Assembly (NCBI RefSeq): GCF_964355755.1
Contig: NC_092671.1
Location: 375,001-439,000, forward strand
Length of the DNA stretch: 64,000 nucleotides
Origin: Antedon mediterranea
Lineage: Eukaryota > Echinodermata > Crinoidea > Comatulida > Antedonidae
Direction of reading: 5' to 3'
The notes beneath the pieces were generated by a model that was given only the letters and a program-made list of their open reading frames with translations, did not search any database and had not been told where the DNA came from. Made by a program: the position numbers and the translations under genes. Of the stretch, positions 60,401-63,100 are shown in pieces. The stretch's first letter is position 1, and each line of letters starts with the position of its first letter.

Positions 60401-63047
60401 GAATTGATGAACAGTCAATTACAGATTGTATTGTTGAATATTAGAAACACATGATGATACAGTAAATAATTTGCTCACTTGCTATGCACCACTGCTAATT
60501 TACCTCATCAGAAATATATTATGAAAAATGTACACACTTGAATAGTTTCATCATTAGTATCTGCTGATGATTATCACAGAGAAACCGTGAAATATGTAAG
60601 AAACTTTTCTTTGTAATTTTTAATATGAGAATAAATTATGAGAAAAATTCTGATTCACAGTAGTGTTATCCTATACCAACAATATTGTTGTGCACCTTGA
60701 CACTGGTGTGCATCAGTCTATACAATGGCGGCTACCATCCAATTGTGGATTTTCTGCCCACATTTTGAAGTTGAATGCTTTGACCTTGACCACTTTGATG
60801 TGCTAAACTATGAGTTGCTACAACCCTCAAGAGTTCTAATAGAGCCATTGCGTATTTGACCCAATTCGCATACACAAACACGCAACGGTTGTTACACATA
60901 AATTATCTAAAGATTTTGATTTTTACAGCATAATGTACATAAAGTATAATGTACATAAAGTATAAAAAAGAATATACATATTTGGTTTATTACAATATTG
61001 CAGAATCAAATAGGCTGCTGTAGAGCTATTTAAATTTAAAACAGTTGCTTCCAAACTAACAATTACATACTGTACAAAAAGATAAAAATGCAGATCTGAT
61101 GTCTGGTGATAGTGCATTTTACTAGCCCACTGGGCACACAACTAGGTCAACTAATGCTTTATGGGATGGCATTATTATCTTATATAATAATTGACCTTGA
61201 CTTACATTCTTCTCCTTGCTCATCTGAATTATCCCCACAATCATCAATTCCATCGCAAACCCATCCATGCGGAACACATCGGGATGCATTTATACATTTA
61301 AAACTGATTTCTGGATCGCAGTATTCTCCTTTAAAGACATATTTGAAATTTAATCATTTTTATTATTTTCATTATTATATATAAAAAAGAAAGCCAATTG
61401 ATACCAATTACTATTAACTTGTAAGTTCACATACATTTTGAGACCAGCAATGTACTATATGTATTTGCTTCATATTTCTCTATTTTTTTATTTTTTTTCA
61501 TTTTTATTTCATGTCATAGGATGGCATAATAATTGTCGAGGTTCATATAAGTATGTGCACGTTGCATTTGCGCAGATAACCCAAACTCGTCAAAGTGACG
61601 AGTTCAAATCTAGTTTTACTTTTATATTTATCAACATTTAAAATGGACCTGAAATGGATTTTCGATTTTTTTTATTTTAGAATGATGTTTTTGGGGCTAT
61701 TAGATGTTGCTAGAATGTATATTGTTACAAAATATAAATTGGCCCTTTTGGGGAAAGCCCCATTTGAAAATCAAAAAAATTCGCGGGTGACGTCACTTTG
61801 CGAATATATTCCTATCCCTCCAATGAACAATTTGTAGTTTTTTGGCTATAACTCTTGAAATCTATGGAGTATTTTCTAAAAAACGTATTTAGAATTTTTT
61901 TAGATAAAATTATTACCGTATAAACGGTTATTCATCGAGTAAATGACGATTTTAAAATCTTCAAATCAACTGTTTTTTTCTGGCAATACCGAAGTTAGCC
62001 TGGCAACGTTGTCCGGGATACAGCGCCGTGTGCAATGATGCGTATCCATATTTTCCGTTCGTGTATTTTGTATATCGTTCGTAATTTATACTGCCAAAAT
62101 TTCTTTAGTCTTTAGTTTAGCAGAATTAAATTAGTAATATGAGATGATAATTTATTTGTCACGAATCAGCCAGTTCGAAAACAAATTTTATTCATATTTT
62201 ACTTTAACTTGACAATGAGCGCAGCAAGTTGTTGATATCGCTTTGGTCCTTGGGGATGCACATGAAACGGAGCCTCGCCGCATGGTGTGGGTGGTGGGGT
62301 GGTGGATCAAGTTCGCTCGCTGGATTGGGGGCCTAGGCCTAGTAAAGGTTTGGGAGGTAGGCCTTCCAAATTCGGGTTTTAGAACTAACAAAGTAAATTT
62401 TAGGGAACTACTGTATATTTCAACAACATTAGATATTGAATAAATTAGTATTAGTGTCAACGCTTCGCGTATCTTTCCAGCCCGTCGATCATTCACTGAC
62501 TATATGGCGGCATACACGCTCTCGATATCGTCGTGTGTATATGTGACGTCGTGAATATAGAGGCTTCCGACGGCCGTTGAAATAGAATATTGCAATGGCT
62601 TGAGTAAATTTCGCTAATTTATTATTAGGTATCTTAAAATTTCGTTTTTTCTCAAAATACTATACATTTTGTTTTTATTTGTATGGGTTTGTGTTAATTT
62701 GATACATTTAAATAACATGTGTGAATTTCTTGAAAATCGAAAGTCCATTTCAGGTCCATTTTAAATAGGCATATAAAATAATAAATTAGCCTGTAGCCCA
62801 GGATGCGATCTTCTCGGTCCAGGAGGATCATAGGAAAGGTTGCGCATGTTCCTGATTGGATAATACCGTATCTAAAGCATTGCTTATTTAAACTACATGA
62901 AATTCTTATGGTAGTTAGTGTACATACCACAATCTTGTTCATCACTGGAGTCTTTACAATCAAAGTCTCTATCACATCGCCATTCAGATGGGATACATTC
63001 AGAACCGTTCTTACAGGCAAACTCATACACTTGGCAAACTACTACAT
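244..63047 (-). CDS. LRP1: LRP1 ortholog, partial (82 exons seen; first and last exons outside window)
   Basis: Giant endocytic receptor of the LDL-receptor family. Exons were placed by translating the minus strand and requiring GT donors, AG acceptors and matching phases; the summed length (about 12,973 nt) fits an uninterrupted frame. Modules in order are LDLa x3, EGF x2, propeller 1, EGF, propeller 2, EGF, LDLa x8, EGF x2, propellers 3-6 with an EGF after each, LDLa x10, EGF x2, propeller 7, EGF, LDLa x11, EGF x2, propeller 8, EGF run. Four propellers following cluster II and a furin site inside propeller 8 are LRP1 hallmarks and argue against LRP2. Human LRP1 has about 4,540 residues and 2/8/10/11 LDLa modules; about 4,320 codons are seen here, lacking signal peptide, transmembrane helix and tail. 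LDLa and EGF exons are almost all phase 1-1. The split from LRP1B cannot be judged, since that duplication is known from vertebrates. Confidence 0.96.
1205..4804. mobile_element. 3.6-kb composite DNA-transposon-like insertion (CAGGGCTCG termini)
   Basis: The left end CAGGGCTCGATTTA is mirrored by TAAATCGAGCCCTG at the right end. A direct repeat TCATT flanks both ends (1200-1204 and 4805-4809). Outside it, the host sequence is a short tandem repeat that reads through if the insertion is removed. Inside are large inverted repeats: roughly 1501-1640 against 3225-3363 (rich in GAGGCA / TGCCTC words) and 2510-2640 against 2935-3055. No transposase frame is visible. CAGGG termini recall hAT elements, but the 5-bp target duplication is shorter than the usual 8 bp, so class is uncertain. 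Confidence 0.7.
4021..4597. mobile_element. Nested foldback element rich in TTGCGCAA words
   Basis: TGTTATGCGCGATTTGAACG at the left end is matched by its reverse complement at 4578-4597. Both arms contain repeated AATTGCGCAA palindromes. The AT-rich centre has no reading frame of note. It lies inside the 1205-4804 insertion and so is younger than it or part of it. Confidence 0.65.
4860..5230. repeat. Degenerate GATGGTACAAT minisatellite
   Basis: Loose repeats of about 45-50 bp built from GATGGTACA, TTAATGAATGGTTCAAT and ACCATTACA words, ending about 35 bp before exon 5267-5479. Copies vary in length. Confidence 0.6.
6613..6725 (+). mobile_element. SINE fragment (tRNA B-box and shared 3' body)
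   Basis: GGGTTCAAGTCC at about 6627 fits a pol III B box. The 3' part (CACTCCACTCCC, then TTTATGTACAGCATCTTGTGTA) recurs in reverse at 48667-48795 and 49504-49600, so these are one dispersed family. The A box region is degraded. Confidence 0.55.
6835..8330 (-). CDS. LRP1: LRP1 exons: YWTD beta-propeller 8 with furin site
   Basis: Exons 8089-8330, 7659-7843 (YWTD), 7281-7531 ([20 protein letters not shown]) and 6835-7005 ([12 protein letters not shown]) encode the last propeller. Near the end of the first exon GFRKRRDIG is followed, across the phase 0 intron, by [13 protein letters not shown]. The RKRR (codons at 8125-8136) fits the furin rule R-x-K/R-R and lies where human LRP1 is cut into its 515-kDa and 85-kDa chains. 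This exon also has a potential N-glycosylation triplet (NIS). The propeller ends [10 protein letters not shown] before the EGF run. Confidence 0.96.
8125..8136 (-). other. LRP1: Predicted furin cleavage site RKRR in propeller 8
   Basis: Four codons AGA AAA CGC AGA on the minus strand, followed by GAT ATC. The position corresponds to the human LRP1 site that separates the alpha and beta chains. The role is known for vertebrate LRP1; use here is inferred. Confidence 0.85.
8690..9507 (-). CDS. LRP1: LRP1 exons: paired EGF modules before propeller 8
   Basis: Exon 9388-9507 ([14 protein letters not shown], then [10 protein letters not shown]) and exon 8690-8821 ([15 protein letters not shown], calcium-binding EGF start). 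Both are phase 1-1. The acceptor of the first is at 9508-9509, chosen for phase. Confidence 0.93.
9228..9363. mobile_element. MITE family A, copy 1 (left end degraded)
   Basis: Right end AGTTTGATAGTGTAGACGG followed by AGCTTTA, and internal repeats of GGGCATATCACTACCATG. It matches six other copies in this window; the left terminal repeat is mostly lost. Confidence 0.6.
9725..14206 (-). CDS. LRP1: LRP1 exons: EGF plus LDLa cluster IV (eleven modules)
   Basis: Exon 13967-14206 fuses an EGF ([18 protein letters not shown]) with LDLa 1, as in human. Single-module exons follow: 13484-13615, 12965-13099, 12681-12806, 11988-12104, 11607-11726, 11143-11265, 10796-10918 and 10324-10455. Exon 9725-9961 carries the last two modules. 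Total eleven, equal to human cluster IV. LDLa 3 (12965-13099) has an insertion and reads [15 protein letters not shown] in place of the DGSDE core. The final module ([13 protein letters not shown]) lacks the usual acidic stretch near cysteine 5, so calcium binding there may be weaker (inference). Confidence 0.95.
11818..11980. mobile_element. MITE family A, copy 2
   Basis: Terminal inverted repeats of the form TTAAAGTTCTGTCTA...TAGACAGAGCTTAA with internal GTGGTAGTGATATG repeats. It ends about 7 bp before exon 11988-12104. TTAA at both ends may be a target duplication. Confidence 0.75.
12322..12600 (-). mobile_element. tRNA-derived SINE
   Basis: Read on the minus strand, the head holds an A box TGGCCGAGCGG (12581-12591) and a B box GGTTCGAGGCTC (12525-12536) at tRNA-like spacing, resembling a Ser/Leu-type tRNA head. 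The body includes GTGCACTTTAAAGAACC and GGGTTACCCCGGTG. I could not assign the SINE superfamily. Confidence 0.8.
14522..18196 (-). CDS. LRP1: LRP1 exons: YWTD beta-propeller 7
   Basis: Exons 17985-18196 ([12 protein letters not shown]), 15866-16053 ([18 protein letters not shown]), 15090-15139 (FWTDWG), 14841-14988 ([11 protein letters not shown]) and 14522-14703 ([19 protein letters not shown]) encode propeller 7. These segments align very closely with human propeller 7. Exon 15090-15139 is only 50 nt. [13 protein letters not shown] at the end matches the usual exit. The acceptor of the last exon was chosen at 14703 to satisfy the phase 2 donor upstream. Confidence 0.95.
15346..15857. repeat. 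57-bp minisatellite, nine copies
   Basis: Unit built on CTCTAAAGGGCATTTCAGCA and ACTATACTGTATAATTTA. The array stops 8 bp from exon 15866-16053, with the donor (plus-strand CTTAC, 15861-15865) directly after it. Because 57 is a multiple of 3 it gives long meaningless frames. One copy has a 2-bp insertion. Confidence 0.92.
16270..17859. mobile_element. Composite repeat bounded by matching hairpins
   Basis: The palindrome AGGTGATCAT...ATGATCACCT occurs at 16279-16308 and again, in the same surroundings (AATAACAATAGG...), at 17824-17853. A partial third copy is at about 16343. Between them lies the 355-bp degenerate direct repeat. Class unknown; no coding potential seen. Confidence 0.55.
16521..17225. 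repeat. Diverged 355-bp tandem duplication
   Basis: GGTGAAATTAC starts both copies (16521 and 16876). Shared landmarks in order are AAAGATAATTAATT, TTCAA(C/G)TGGCCAT, AACGTCA/GACGTCA, ATATCTACA and ATTCTGAAGA. The copies are substantially diverged, so the duplication is old or satellite-derived. Confidence 0.6.
18253..18598. repeat. 34-bp minisatellite, about ten copies
   Basis: Unit TGTTGTCTAG TGTTGTCTATTCC plus CTGTGCACTGA. One copy lacks the TGTTGTCTAG part. It lies 50 bp outside exon 17985-18196 on its acceptor side. Confidence 0.93.
18645..19050 (-). CDS. LRP1: LRP1 exons: paired EGF modules after cluster III
   Basis: Exon 18931-19050 ([15 protein letters not shown]) and exon 18645-18773 ([15 protein letters not shown], a calcium-binding EGF start) are phase 1-1 and lead into propeller 7. 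Confidence 0.93.
19176..23381 (-). CDS. LRP1: LRP1 exons: EGF plus LDLa cluster III (ten modules)
   Basis: Exon 23256-23381 is an EGF module ([12 protein letters not shown]). Ten single LDLa exons follow: 22821-22946, 22607-22723, 22327-22437, 21661-21819, 21396-21533, 21003-21119, 20735-20863, 20314-20433, 19382-19498 and 19176-19286. All are phase 1-1, and ten equals human cluster III. Module 4 has an unusually long loop (about 21 residues) between its first two cysteines. Module 3 ends AGDEMGC rather than GSDE. Module 10 has its first cysteine moved next to the second (QFCC). The acceptor of module 4 could also lie 10 nt further in, but only the chosen one keeps the frame. Confidence 0.94.
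19881..20309. repeat. 47-bp minisatellite, nine copies, touching a splice donor
   Basis: AGCAACAATACC recurs every 47 bp from 19881 to 20257; a tenth start (AGCAAC at 20304) runs straight into the donor of exon 20314-20433. Copies are nearly identical. Confidence 0.93.
20480..20543. repeat. Short inverted repeat, possible small MITE
   Basis: CACACTACAG at 20480 is mirrored by CTGTAGTGTG at about 20533, with AT-rich sequence between. Too short to classify. Confidence 0.35.
21963..22062. repeat. 50-bp direct duplication
   Basis: Two identical copies starting AATAGTACAAAAAGAAGTC, at 21963 and 22013, in an intron. Confidence 0.9.
23468..23590. mobile_element. MITE family A, copy 3
   Basis: Terminal repeats TAAAGCTCTGTCTACACTAT and its partner TAGTGTAGACAAAGCTTAA, with an internal ATTTTGGGCATCAC segment. 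It is 123 bp and palindromic at the ends. Confidence 0.8.
23726..25288 (-). CDS. LRP1: LRP1 exons: YWTD beta-propeller 6
   Basis: Exons 25055-25288 (FYSD), 24630-24801 ([12 protein letters not shown]), 24130-24334 ([13 protein letters not shown] and YWAD) and 23726-23918 ([12 protein letters not shown]) encode propeller 6. [15 protein letters not shown] at the end matches the human exit from this propeller. Exon 25055-25288 has two possible donors six bases apart, GTGAAG and GTTTAC; both keep phase. I prefer GTGAAG because VGSAEGL then follows VVEG as in human LRP1. Confidence 0.94.
24884..25027. mobile_element. MITE family A, copy 4
   Basis: Ends TTAATGCTCTGTCTACACTA and TAGTGTAGACAGAGCTTTA. 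It lies 27 bp from exon 25055-25288, in the intron after its donor. Confidence 0.82.
25731..29406. repeat. 24-bp satellite, 153 copies without an indel
   Basis: The unit AAAATGGTACCTACTTCAC plus five variable bases repeats with strict 24-bp spacing: GGTACC first at 25735 and last at 29383, a distance of 152 x 24. Variation is almost only base changes in the TAT(A/G)TA(A/C/T) part and a C/T next to it, arranged in runs of identical units. A 24-bp period without stops makes both strands open for about 1,200 codons (8-residue repeats), but this is intronic and I do not call a gene. Each unit has a KpnI-type palindrome, and many contain TATAAAATGG. Confidence 0.97.
29512..29634 (-). CDS. LRP1: LRP1 exon: EGF module after propeller 5
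   Basis: 123-nt phase 1-1 exon beginning [16 protein letters not shown], followed by [12 protein letters not shown]; the human module has the same GTN-CA and CACAHGML-EDG features. The large 24-bp satellite begins about 100 nt downstream in the next intron. Confidence 0.94.
29718..29856. mobile_element. MITE with GCTTGGTTCCCACTAG-type ends
   Basis: Left end GCTTGGTTCCCACTAGGACG pairs imperfectly with the right end TCTCTAGTGGAAACCACGC. It is 139 bp with no coding potential. Class not assigned. Confidence 0.65.
29871..30101. repeat. 80-bp tandem repeat, almost three copies
   Basis: TGTATTGCTGCATTCTCTTG starts at 29872, 29952 and 30032; the third unit is cut after AAAGAGATTA. Copies are identical or nearly so. 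Confidence 0.93.
30162..33344 (-). CDS. LRP1: LRP1 exons: YWTD beta-propeller 5
   Basis: Exons 33216-33344 ([14 protein letters not shown]), 32886-33020 ([17 protein letters not shown]), 30934-31063 ([18 protein letters not shown]), 30511-30786 (FWSD, YWCE, YWTD) and 30162-30286 encode propeller 5. [16 protein letters not shown] and [11 protein letters not shown] parallel human propeller 5. The intron between 31064 and 32885 carries a 1.45-kb transposon-like insertion. Confidence 0.95.
31278..32722. mobile_element. 1.45-kb DNA-transposon-like insertion (CAGRGGTCCCAA termini)
   Basis: Left end CAGGGGTCCCAAGT; right end reverse-complements to CAGAGGTCCCAACTT. CACATT flanks both sides (31272-31277 and 32723-32728) as an apparent 6-bp target duplication. 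The left part is filled with CTACCGC words; the right part holds GACACGCGTG and CCCGCGCG. No transposase seen. hAT-like by its CAGRGG ends, uncertain by target length. It enlarges the intron between exons 32886-33020 and 30934-31063. Confidence 0.72.
33688..34321 (+). mobile_element. Helitron-like non-autonomous element
   Basis: Begins GGTTATCCGCAAC, which has an inverse partner GTTGCGGGCGGATAACC near 34272-34288. The right end is a stem-loop (ACTCGT...ACGAGT, 34290-34310) followed by CCATGTCTAG and T, the form of a canonical Helitron 3' end. A 46-bp relative of this end is at 61572-61613. A poly-pyrimidine stretch and a tRNA-like T-arm lie inside. No Rep/helicase frame. Confidence 0.5.
34110..34153 (+). 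repeat. tRNA 3'-half-like fragment
   Basis: CCGGGTTCGAATCCCG (T-arm and B box) followed by TCACGGGAAACC. No matching A box or cloverleaf 5' half is visible, so this is a fragment, not a tRNA gene. Confidence 0.5.
34340..34462 (-). CDS. LRP1: LRP1 exon: EGF module after propeller 4
   Basis: 123-nt phase 1-1 exon containing [19 protein letters not shown]; the pattern LP-SE-T-C-CT-GY is shared with the human module at this place. The intron 5' to it in the transcript ends at 34667; the intron 3' to it is replaced largely by a Helitron-like insertion. Confidence 0.94.
34668..36590 (-). CDS. LRP1: LRP1 exons: YWTD beta-propeller 4
   Basis: Exons 36366-36590 ([19 protein letters not shown]), 35602-35776 ([18 protein letters not shown]), 35199-35296 (YWIN) and 34668-34940 (LYWAD twice) encode propeller 4. 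Weak YWTD motifs in two blades agree with human propeller 4, which also departs from YWTD there (FWTS). The exon 34668-34940 donor is GTGTGT, which gives the phase 1 join needed for the next EGF. Confidence 0.94.
36169..36321. mobile_element. MITE family A, copy 5
   Basis: Left end TTTAAAGTTATATCTACACA, right end ATGTAGACAGAGCTTTAA, and internal AAATATGGTAGTGATAT repeated. It lies directly after a short (AT)n tract at about 36116-36133 and ends 45 bp from exon 36366-36590. Confidence 0.75.
36971..37090 (-). CDS. LRP1: LRP1 exon: EGF module after propeller 3
   Basis: 120-nt phase 1-1 exon: [15 protein letters not shown], then CLCPHMMKL, like the human CACPHLMKL segment. The donor is GTGAGA. 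Confidence 0.94.
37091..38323. other. Intron with AT repeats and a possible retroelement tail
   Basis: Contains AT-rich direct repeats (TTTATAATAATCAA, 37115-37205), a TTGTTATTTTTAAAA repeat (37315-37360) and a (TTA)n tract at 37447-37472 preceded by CCGTGTTAAAATAAAG. The unit CACGGCCTTGTAGAAG...(TTA)n looks like the 3' tail of a LINE or SINE, with low certainty. Nothing recognised in 37560-38323. Confidence 0.4.
38324..40314 (-). CDS. LRP1: LRP1 exons: YWTD beta-propeller 3
   Basis: Exons 40111-40314 (FWTD), 39508-39721 (YWVD), 39088-39255 (FWTD and LWID) and 38324-38568 (YWSD) encode propeller 3. Segments such as [33 protein letters not shown] and [12 protein letters not shown] track human propeller 3 closely. 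The final exon ends HPYRQPK and joins the next EGF through a phase 1 intron. Confidence 0.95.
38678..38911. repeat. 39-bp minisatellite, six copies, with donor-like words
   Basis: Unit AAATTATTCTTTACCTGCC plus TCCCTAGGCCTGACAAAGCC. On the coding (minus) strand each unit contains GGCAG followed by GTAAAG, a strong splice-donor match, inside the intron between exons 39088-39255 and 38324-38568. Confidence 0.92.
39808..40083. mobile_element. MITE family A, copy 6, with inner insertion
   Basis: Ends TTAAAGCTCTGTCTACACTA and TAGTGTAGCCAGAGCTTAA. About 110 bp at 39858-39970 is not shared with the other copies; it contains TTTATAAAGCGCTTAT and TCTCAAAGCGCTGACAG, which look like a separate repeat inserted into the MITE. 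Confidence 0.75.
40471..40877. repeat. 47-bp minisatellite, nine copies
   Basis: GGGTAAGTTTATACCAG recurs every 47 bp from 40474 to 40850. Variants are few (GTGTC/GTATC and a CTTA/TTTA/CTCA change). It ends about 30 bp from exon 40907-41029, beside its donor. Confidence 0.93.
40907..41421 (-). CDS. LRP1: LRP1 exons: paired EGF modules after cluster II
   Basis: Exon 41293-41421 starts DIDAC, a calcium-binding-type EGF. Exon 40907-41029 starts [14 protein letters not shown] and contains CSCYDGY, paralleling the human module with CSCYEGW. Both are phase 1-1 and precede propeller 3. Confidence 0.93.
41473..42210. mobile_element. Mutator-like MITE with 9-bp target duplication
   Basis: Perfect terminal inverted repeats of about 21 bp, beginning GGCGCTACTGCAGTTTCGCA. 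ATTAGGTTT flanks both ends (41464-41472 and 42211-42219). A 9-bp duplication and long repeats fit Mutator-like elements. The 738-bp element has no long reading frame, so it is non-autonomous. Confidence 0.8.
42241..43270. mobile_element. piggyBac-like non-autonomous element
   Basis: TTAA at 42241-42244 and 43267-43270 border inverted ends CACTTTGACTGCCA and TGGCAGTCAAAGTG. TTAA targets and this type of terminus fit piggyBac-like elements. The subterminal word GACTGCCAAACACGAAGATC occurs twice near the left end. No transposase frame is apparent in about 1 kb. It sits only 22 bp past the flanking repeat of the preceding MITE. Confidence 0.75.
43420..47368 (-). CDS. LRP1: LRP1 exons: EGF plus LDLa cluster II (eight modules)
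   Basis: Exon 47105-47368 fuses an EGF module ([10 protein letters not shown]) with the first LDLa. Exon 45654-45782 is the second LDLa. Exon 44451-44804 (354 nt) encodes three LDLa modules without an intron. Exons 44023-44145, 43695-43823 and 43420-43542 encode one each, total eight, the same number as human cluster II. In human LRP1 this cluster and cluster IV bind most ligands and RAP. The second LDLa has [12 protein letters not shown], with Gly in place of the usual Ser of SDE, and its 3' half plus donor is the source of the adjacent 69-bp array. The last module has GYDE instead of GSDE. Confidence 0.94.
44961..45719 (-). repeat. LRP1: 69-bp exon-derived array, eleven units including the exon's own 3' half
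   Basis: The 5'-most unit (minus-strand order, 45651-45719) is the 3' half of LDLa exon 45654-45782 with its GTAAGTA donor. Ten further units follow in the intron, all in 69-bp register (759 = 11 x 69). Each encodes the LDLa C-terminal half, [20 protein letters not shown] then CQC, and ends in CAAT before GTAAGTA. The unit next to the exon carries two in-frame stops (TAA at its start, TGA near its end). The other nine keep the LDLa frame open except for the stop after the last donor. No acceptor lies within the units. Confidence 0.93.
45868..46972. mobile_element. TTAA-flanked 1.1-kb element, copy 1
   Basis: Inverted ends AATGGACCTGAAATGGATTT and its partner CCATTTCAGGTCCATT, flanked by TTAA at 45864-45867 and 46973-46976. 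Most of its length is shared in the same orientation with copy 2 at 61642-62760. Landmarks include GTGACGTCAC and CTTCCGACGGCCGTTG. TTAA targets suggest a piggyBac or Kolobok type; no transposase frame. Confidence 0.85.
47453..52774 (-). CDS. LRP1: LRP1 exons: YWTD beta-propeller 2
   Basis: Exons 52529-52774 (YYAD), 50215-50386 (YWTD), 49649-49865 (YWTD and YWCD) and 47453-47654 (FWTE) encode the second propeller. The [11 protein letters not shown] segment at the start of exon 50215-50386 matches the human propeller 2 pattern. Exon 52529-52774 ends CAAT before GTAAG, giving phase 1. Introns here hold a 44-bp minisatellite, SINE pieces, a 66-bp triplet and a 262-bp duplication, described separately. 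Confidence 0.93.
47775..48617. repeat. 44-bp minisatellite, nineteen copies
   Basis: GGTAGTAATGTGTGTAGTTG plus GTGTTATGGTGATTATGACACCAT repeats with exact 44-bp spacing from 47775 to 48611. The main variant is TTATGG/TTATTG, alternating in part of the array. Confidence 0.95.
48667..48795 (-). mobile_element. SINE copy (tRNA-like head)
   Basis: On the minus strand GTAGCTTTAGTGGTTAAATG (A-box-like) is followed by CAGGCTCCTGAGTTCTAATT (decayed B box), then ACTCCACTCC and ACTTTATGTAGATCAT. It belongs to the same family as 6613-6725. Confidence 0.65.
49495..49600 (-). mobile_element. SINE 3' body fragment
   Basis: Minus-strand AAACTCCACCCTC and TTTATGTAGAGCATCTTGTG match the body shared by the 6613-6725 and 48667-48795 copies. 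The head is missing. It lies 49 bp outside exon 49649-49865. Confidence 0.55.
50562..50756. repeat. 66-bp tandem repeat, three copies
   Basis: AATGACAATGCTGTG starts at 50562, 50628 and 50694; each copy contains CAGTGACTGGATCTCAATGG. The last copy is cut after AAATAAG-type sequence. Confidence 0.9.
51397..51924. repeat. 262-bp tandem duplication
   Basis: ACATTCCAAATTATTTGG occurs at 51397 and 51659. Both copies carry GGGCCCCCTTGGAGAATAAA and TACTGTGAGTGTGGGTAGGC and are nearly identical. Confidence 0.88.
52862..52987 (-). CDS. LRP1: LRP1 exon: EGF module between propellers 1 and 2
   Basis: One 126-nt phase 1-1 exon encoding an EGF module with [14 protein letters not shown] and a CQCSVGF segment. 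It packs below propeller 1 by family analogy and leads directly into propeller 2. Confidence 0.93.
53282..56195 (-). CDS. LRP1: LRP1 exons: YWTD beta-propeller 1
   Basis: Exons 56068-56195, 55793-55895, 55249-55417, 53900-54131 and 53282-53465 encode a six-bladed propeller. Blade motifs are CWVD, YFVD, FISD and YWTD, and the last blade has YSTN. The third exon carries [18 protein letters not shown], which closely parallels the same place in human propeller 1. That exon includes an acidic DDDD run. Phases run 1-0-0-1-2-0-1. The donor of the last exon was set at GTGAGTG because it keeps phase 1 into the next EGF exon. Propellers of this class promote ligand release at endosomal pH (family knowledge). 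Confidence 0.93.
54132..55248. other. Intron, no gene seen
   Basis: AT-rich intron of the propeller 1 region with an (ATT)n tract at about 54509-54531. Purine-rich stretches occur at 54215-54300 and 55080-55160. Nothing coding recognised on either strand. Confidence 0.5.
56196..57457. other. Intron, no gene seen
   Basis: A plus-strand frame of 136 codons begins at 57041, but it has no recognisable motif or splice-supported neighbours; I treat it as chance. AT-rich otherwise. Confidence 0.5.
57458..59415 (-). CDS. LRP1: LRP1 exons: EGF modules 1 and 2
   Basis: Exon 59293-59415 encodes an EGF module with the KGCSDLCKY and CYCNEG segments. Exon 57458-57595 encodes a second module starting DYNEC, close to the calcium-binding EGF start D-x-D/N-E-C. 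Both are phase 1-1 and sit between LDLa cluster I and propeller 1, as in all LRP1 proteins. The intron between them (57596-59292) is long and holds no recognised gene; it includes T-rich tracts at about 59155-59199. Confidence 0.93.
57596..59292. other. Long AT-rich intron between EGF exons
   Basis: No repeats of size, no module-like reading frame. Poly(T)-rich tracts at 59136-59199 lie about 100 bp from the donor of exon 59293-59415. Confidence 0.5.
59689..63047 (-). CDS. LRP1: LRP1 exons: LDLa cluster I (three modules)
   Basis: Exons 62928-63047, 61206-61328 and 59689-59820 each encode one LDLa module of about 40 residues with six cysteines and the calcium-binding acidic tail (DSSDE, DNSDE, DRSDE). 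The second and third resemble human LRP1 modules 1 and 2, for example in the spacing of the CNS-IDCGD segment of the third. The first exon seen is an extra module upstream of those. All three are phase 1-1. The middle exon ends GAAGAAT before GTAAGTC, so its last cysteine codon is split over the junction. The transcript continues upstream past 64000, so more modules may exist. Cluster I is the most N-terminal ligand-binding region. Confidence 0.93.
60166..60333. mobile_element. MITE family A, copy 7
   Basis: TAAAGCTCTAACTACACTAG at the left and TAGTGTAGACAGACCTTTA at the right, with internal GGACATGATGATGTCAT and GGGCATATCACTAC. It sits in the intron between LDLa exons 61206-61328 and 59689-59820. 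Confidence 0.78.
61572..61613 (+). mobile_element. Helitron-like 3' end fragment
   Basis: GATAACCCAAACTCGTCAAA followed by GTGACGAGTT, a short stem-loop, then CAAATCTAG and T. It is closely related to the end of the 33688-34321 element. Only the terminal part is recognised. Confidence 0.5.
61642..62760. mobile_element. TTAA-flanked 1.1-kb element, copy 2
   Basis: Same inverted ends as copy 1 (AATGGACCTGAAATGGATTT), TTAA at 61638-61641 and 62761-62764. Relative to copy 1 it has an extra stretch near 61990-62012 (GAAGTTAGCCTGGCAACG) and small deletions. High similarity suggests fairly recent spread. Confidence 0.85.
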
Positions 63048-63100
63048 CTATACAAATAAATACAATATTCTGTATTAACATTATATTCTAAATTGAGTTG

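Noticed and set aside
244-63047. Megalin (LRP2) or LRP4-6 identity
   Set aside because: Four propellers follow cluster II and one follows each of clusters III and IV, and a furin site lies in propeller 8; this is the LRP1 plan.
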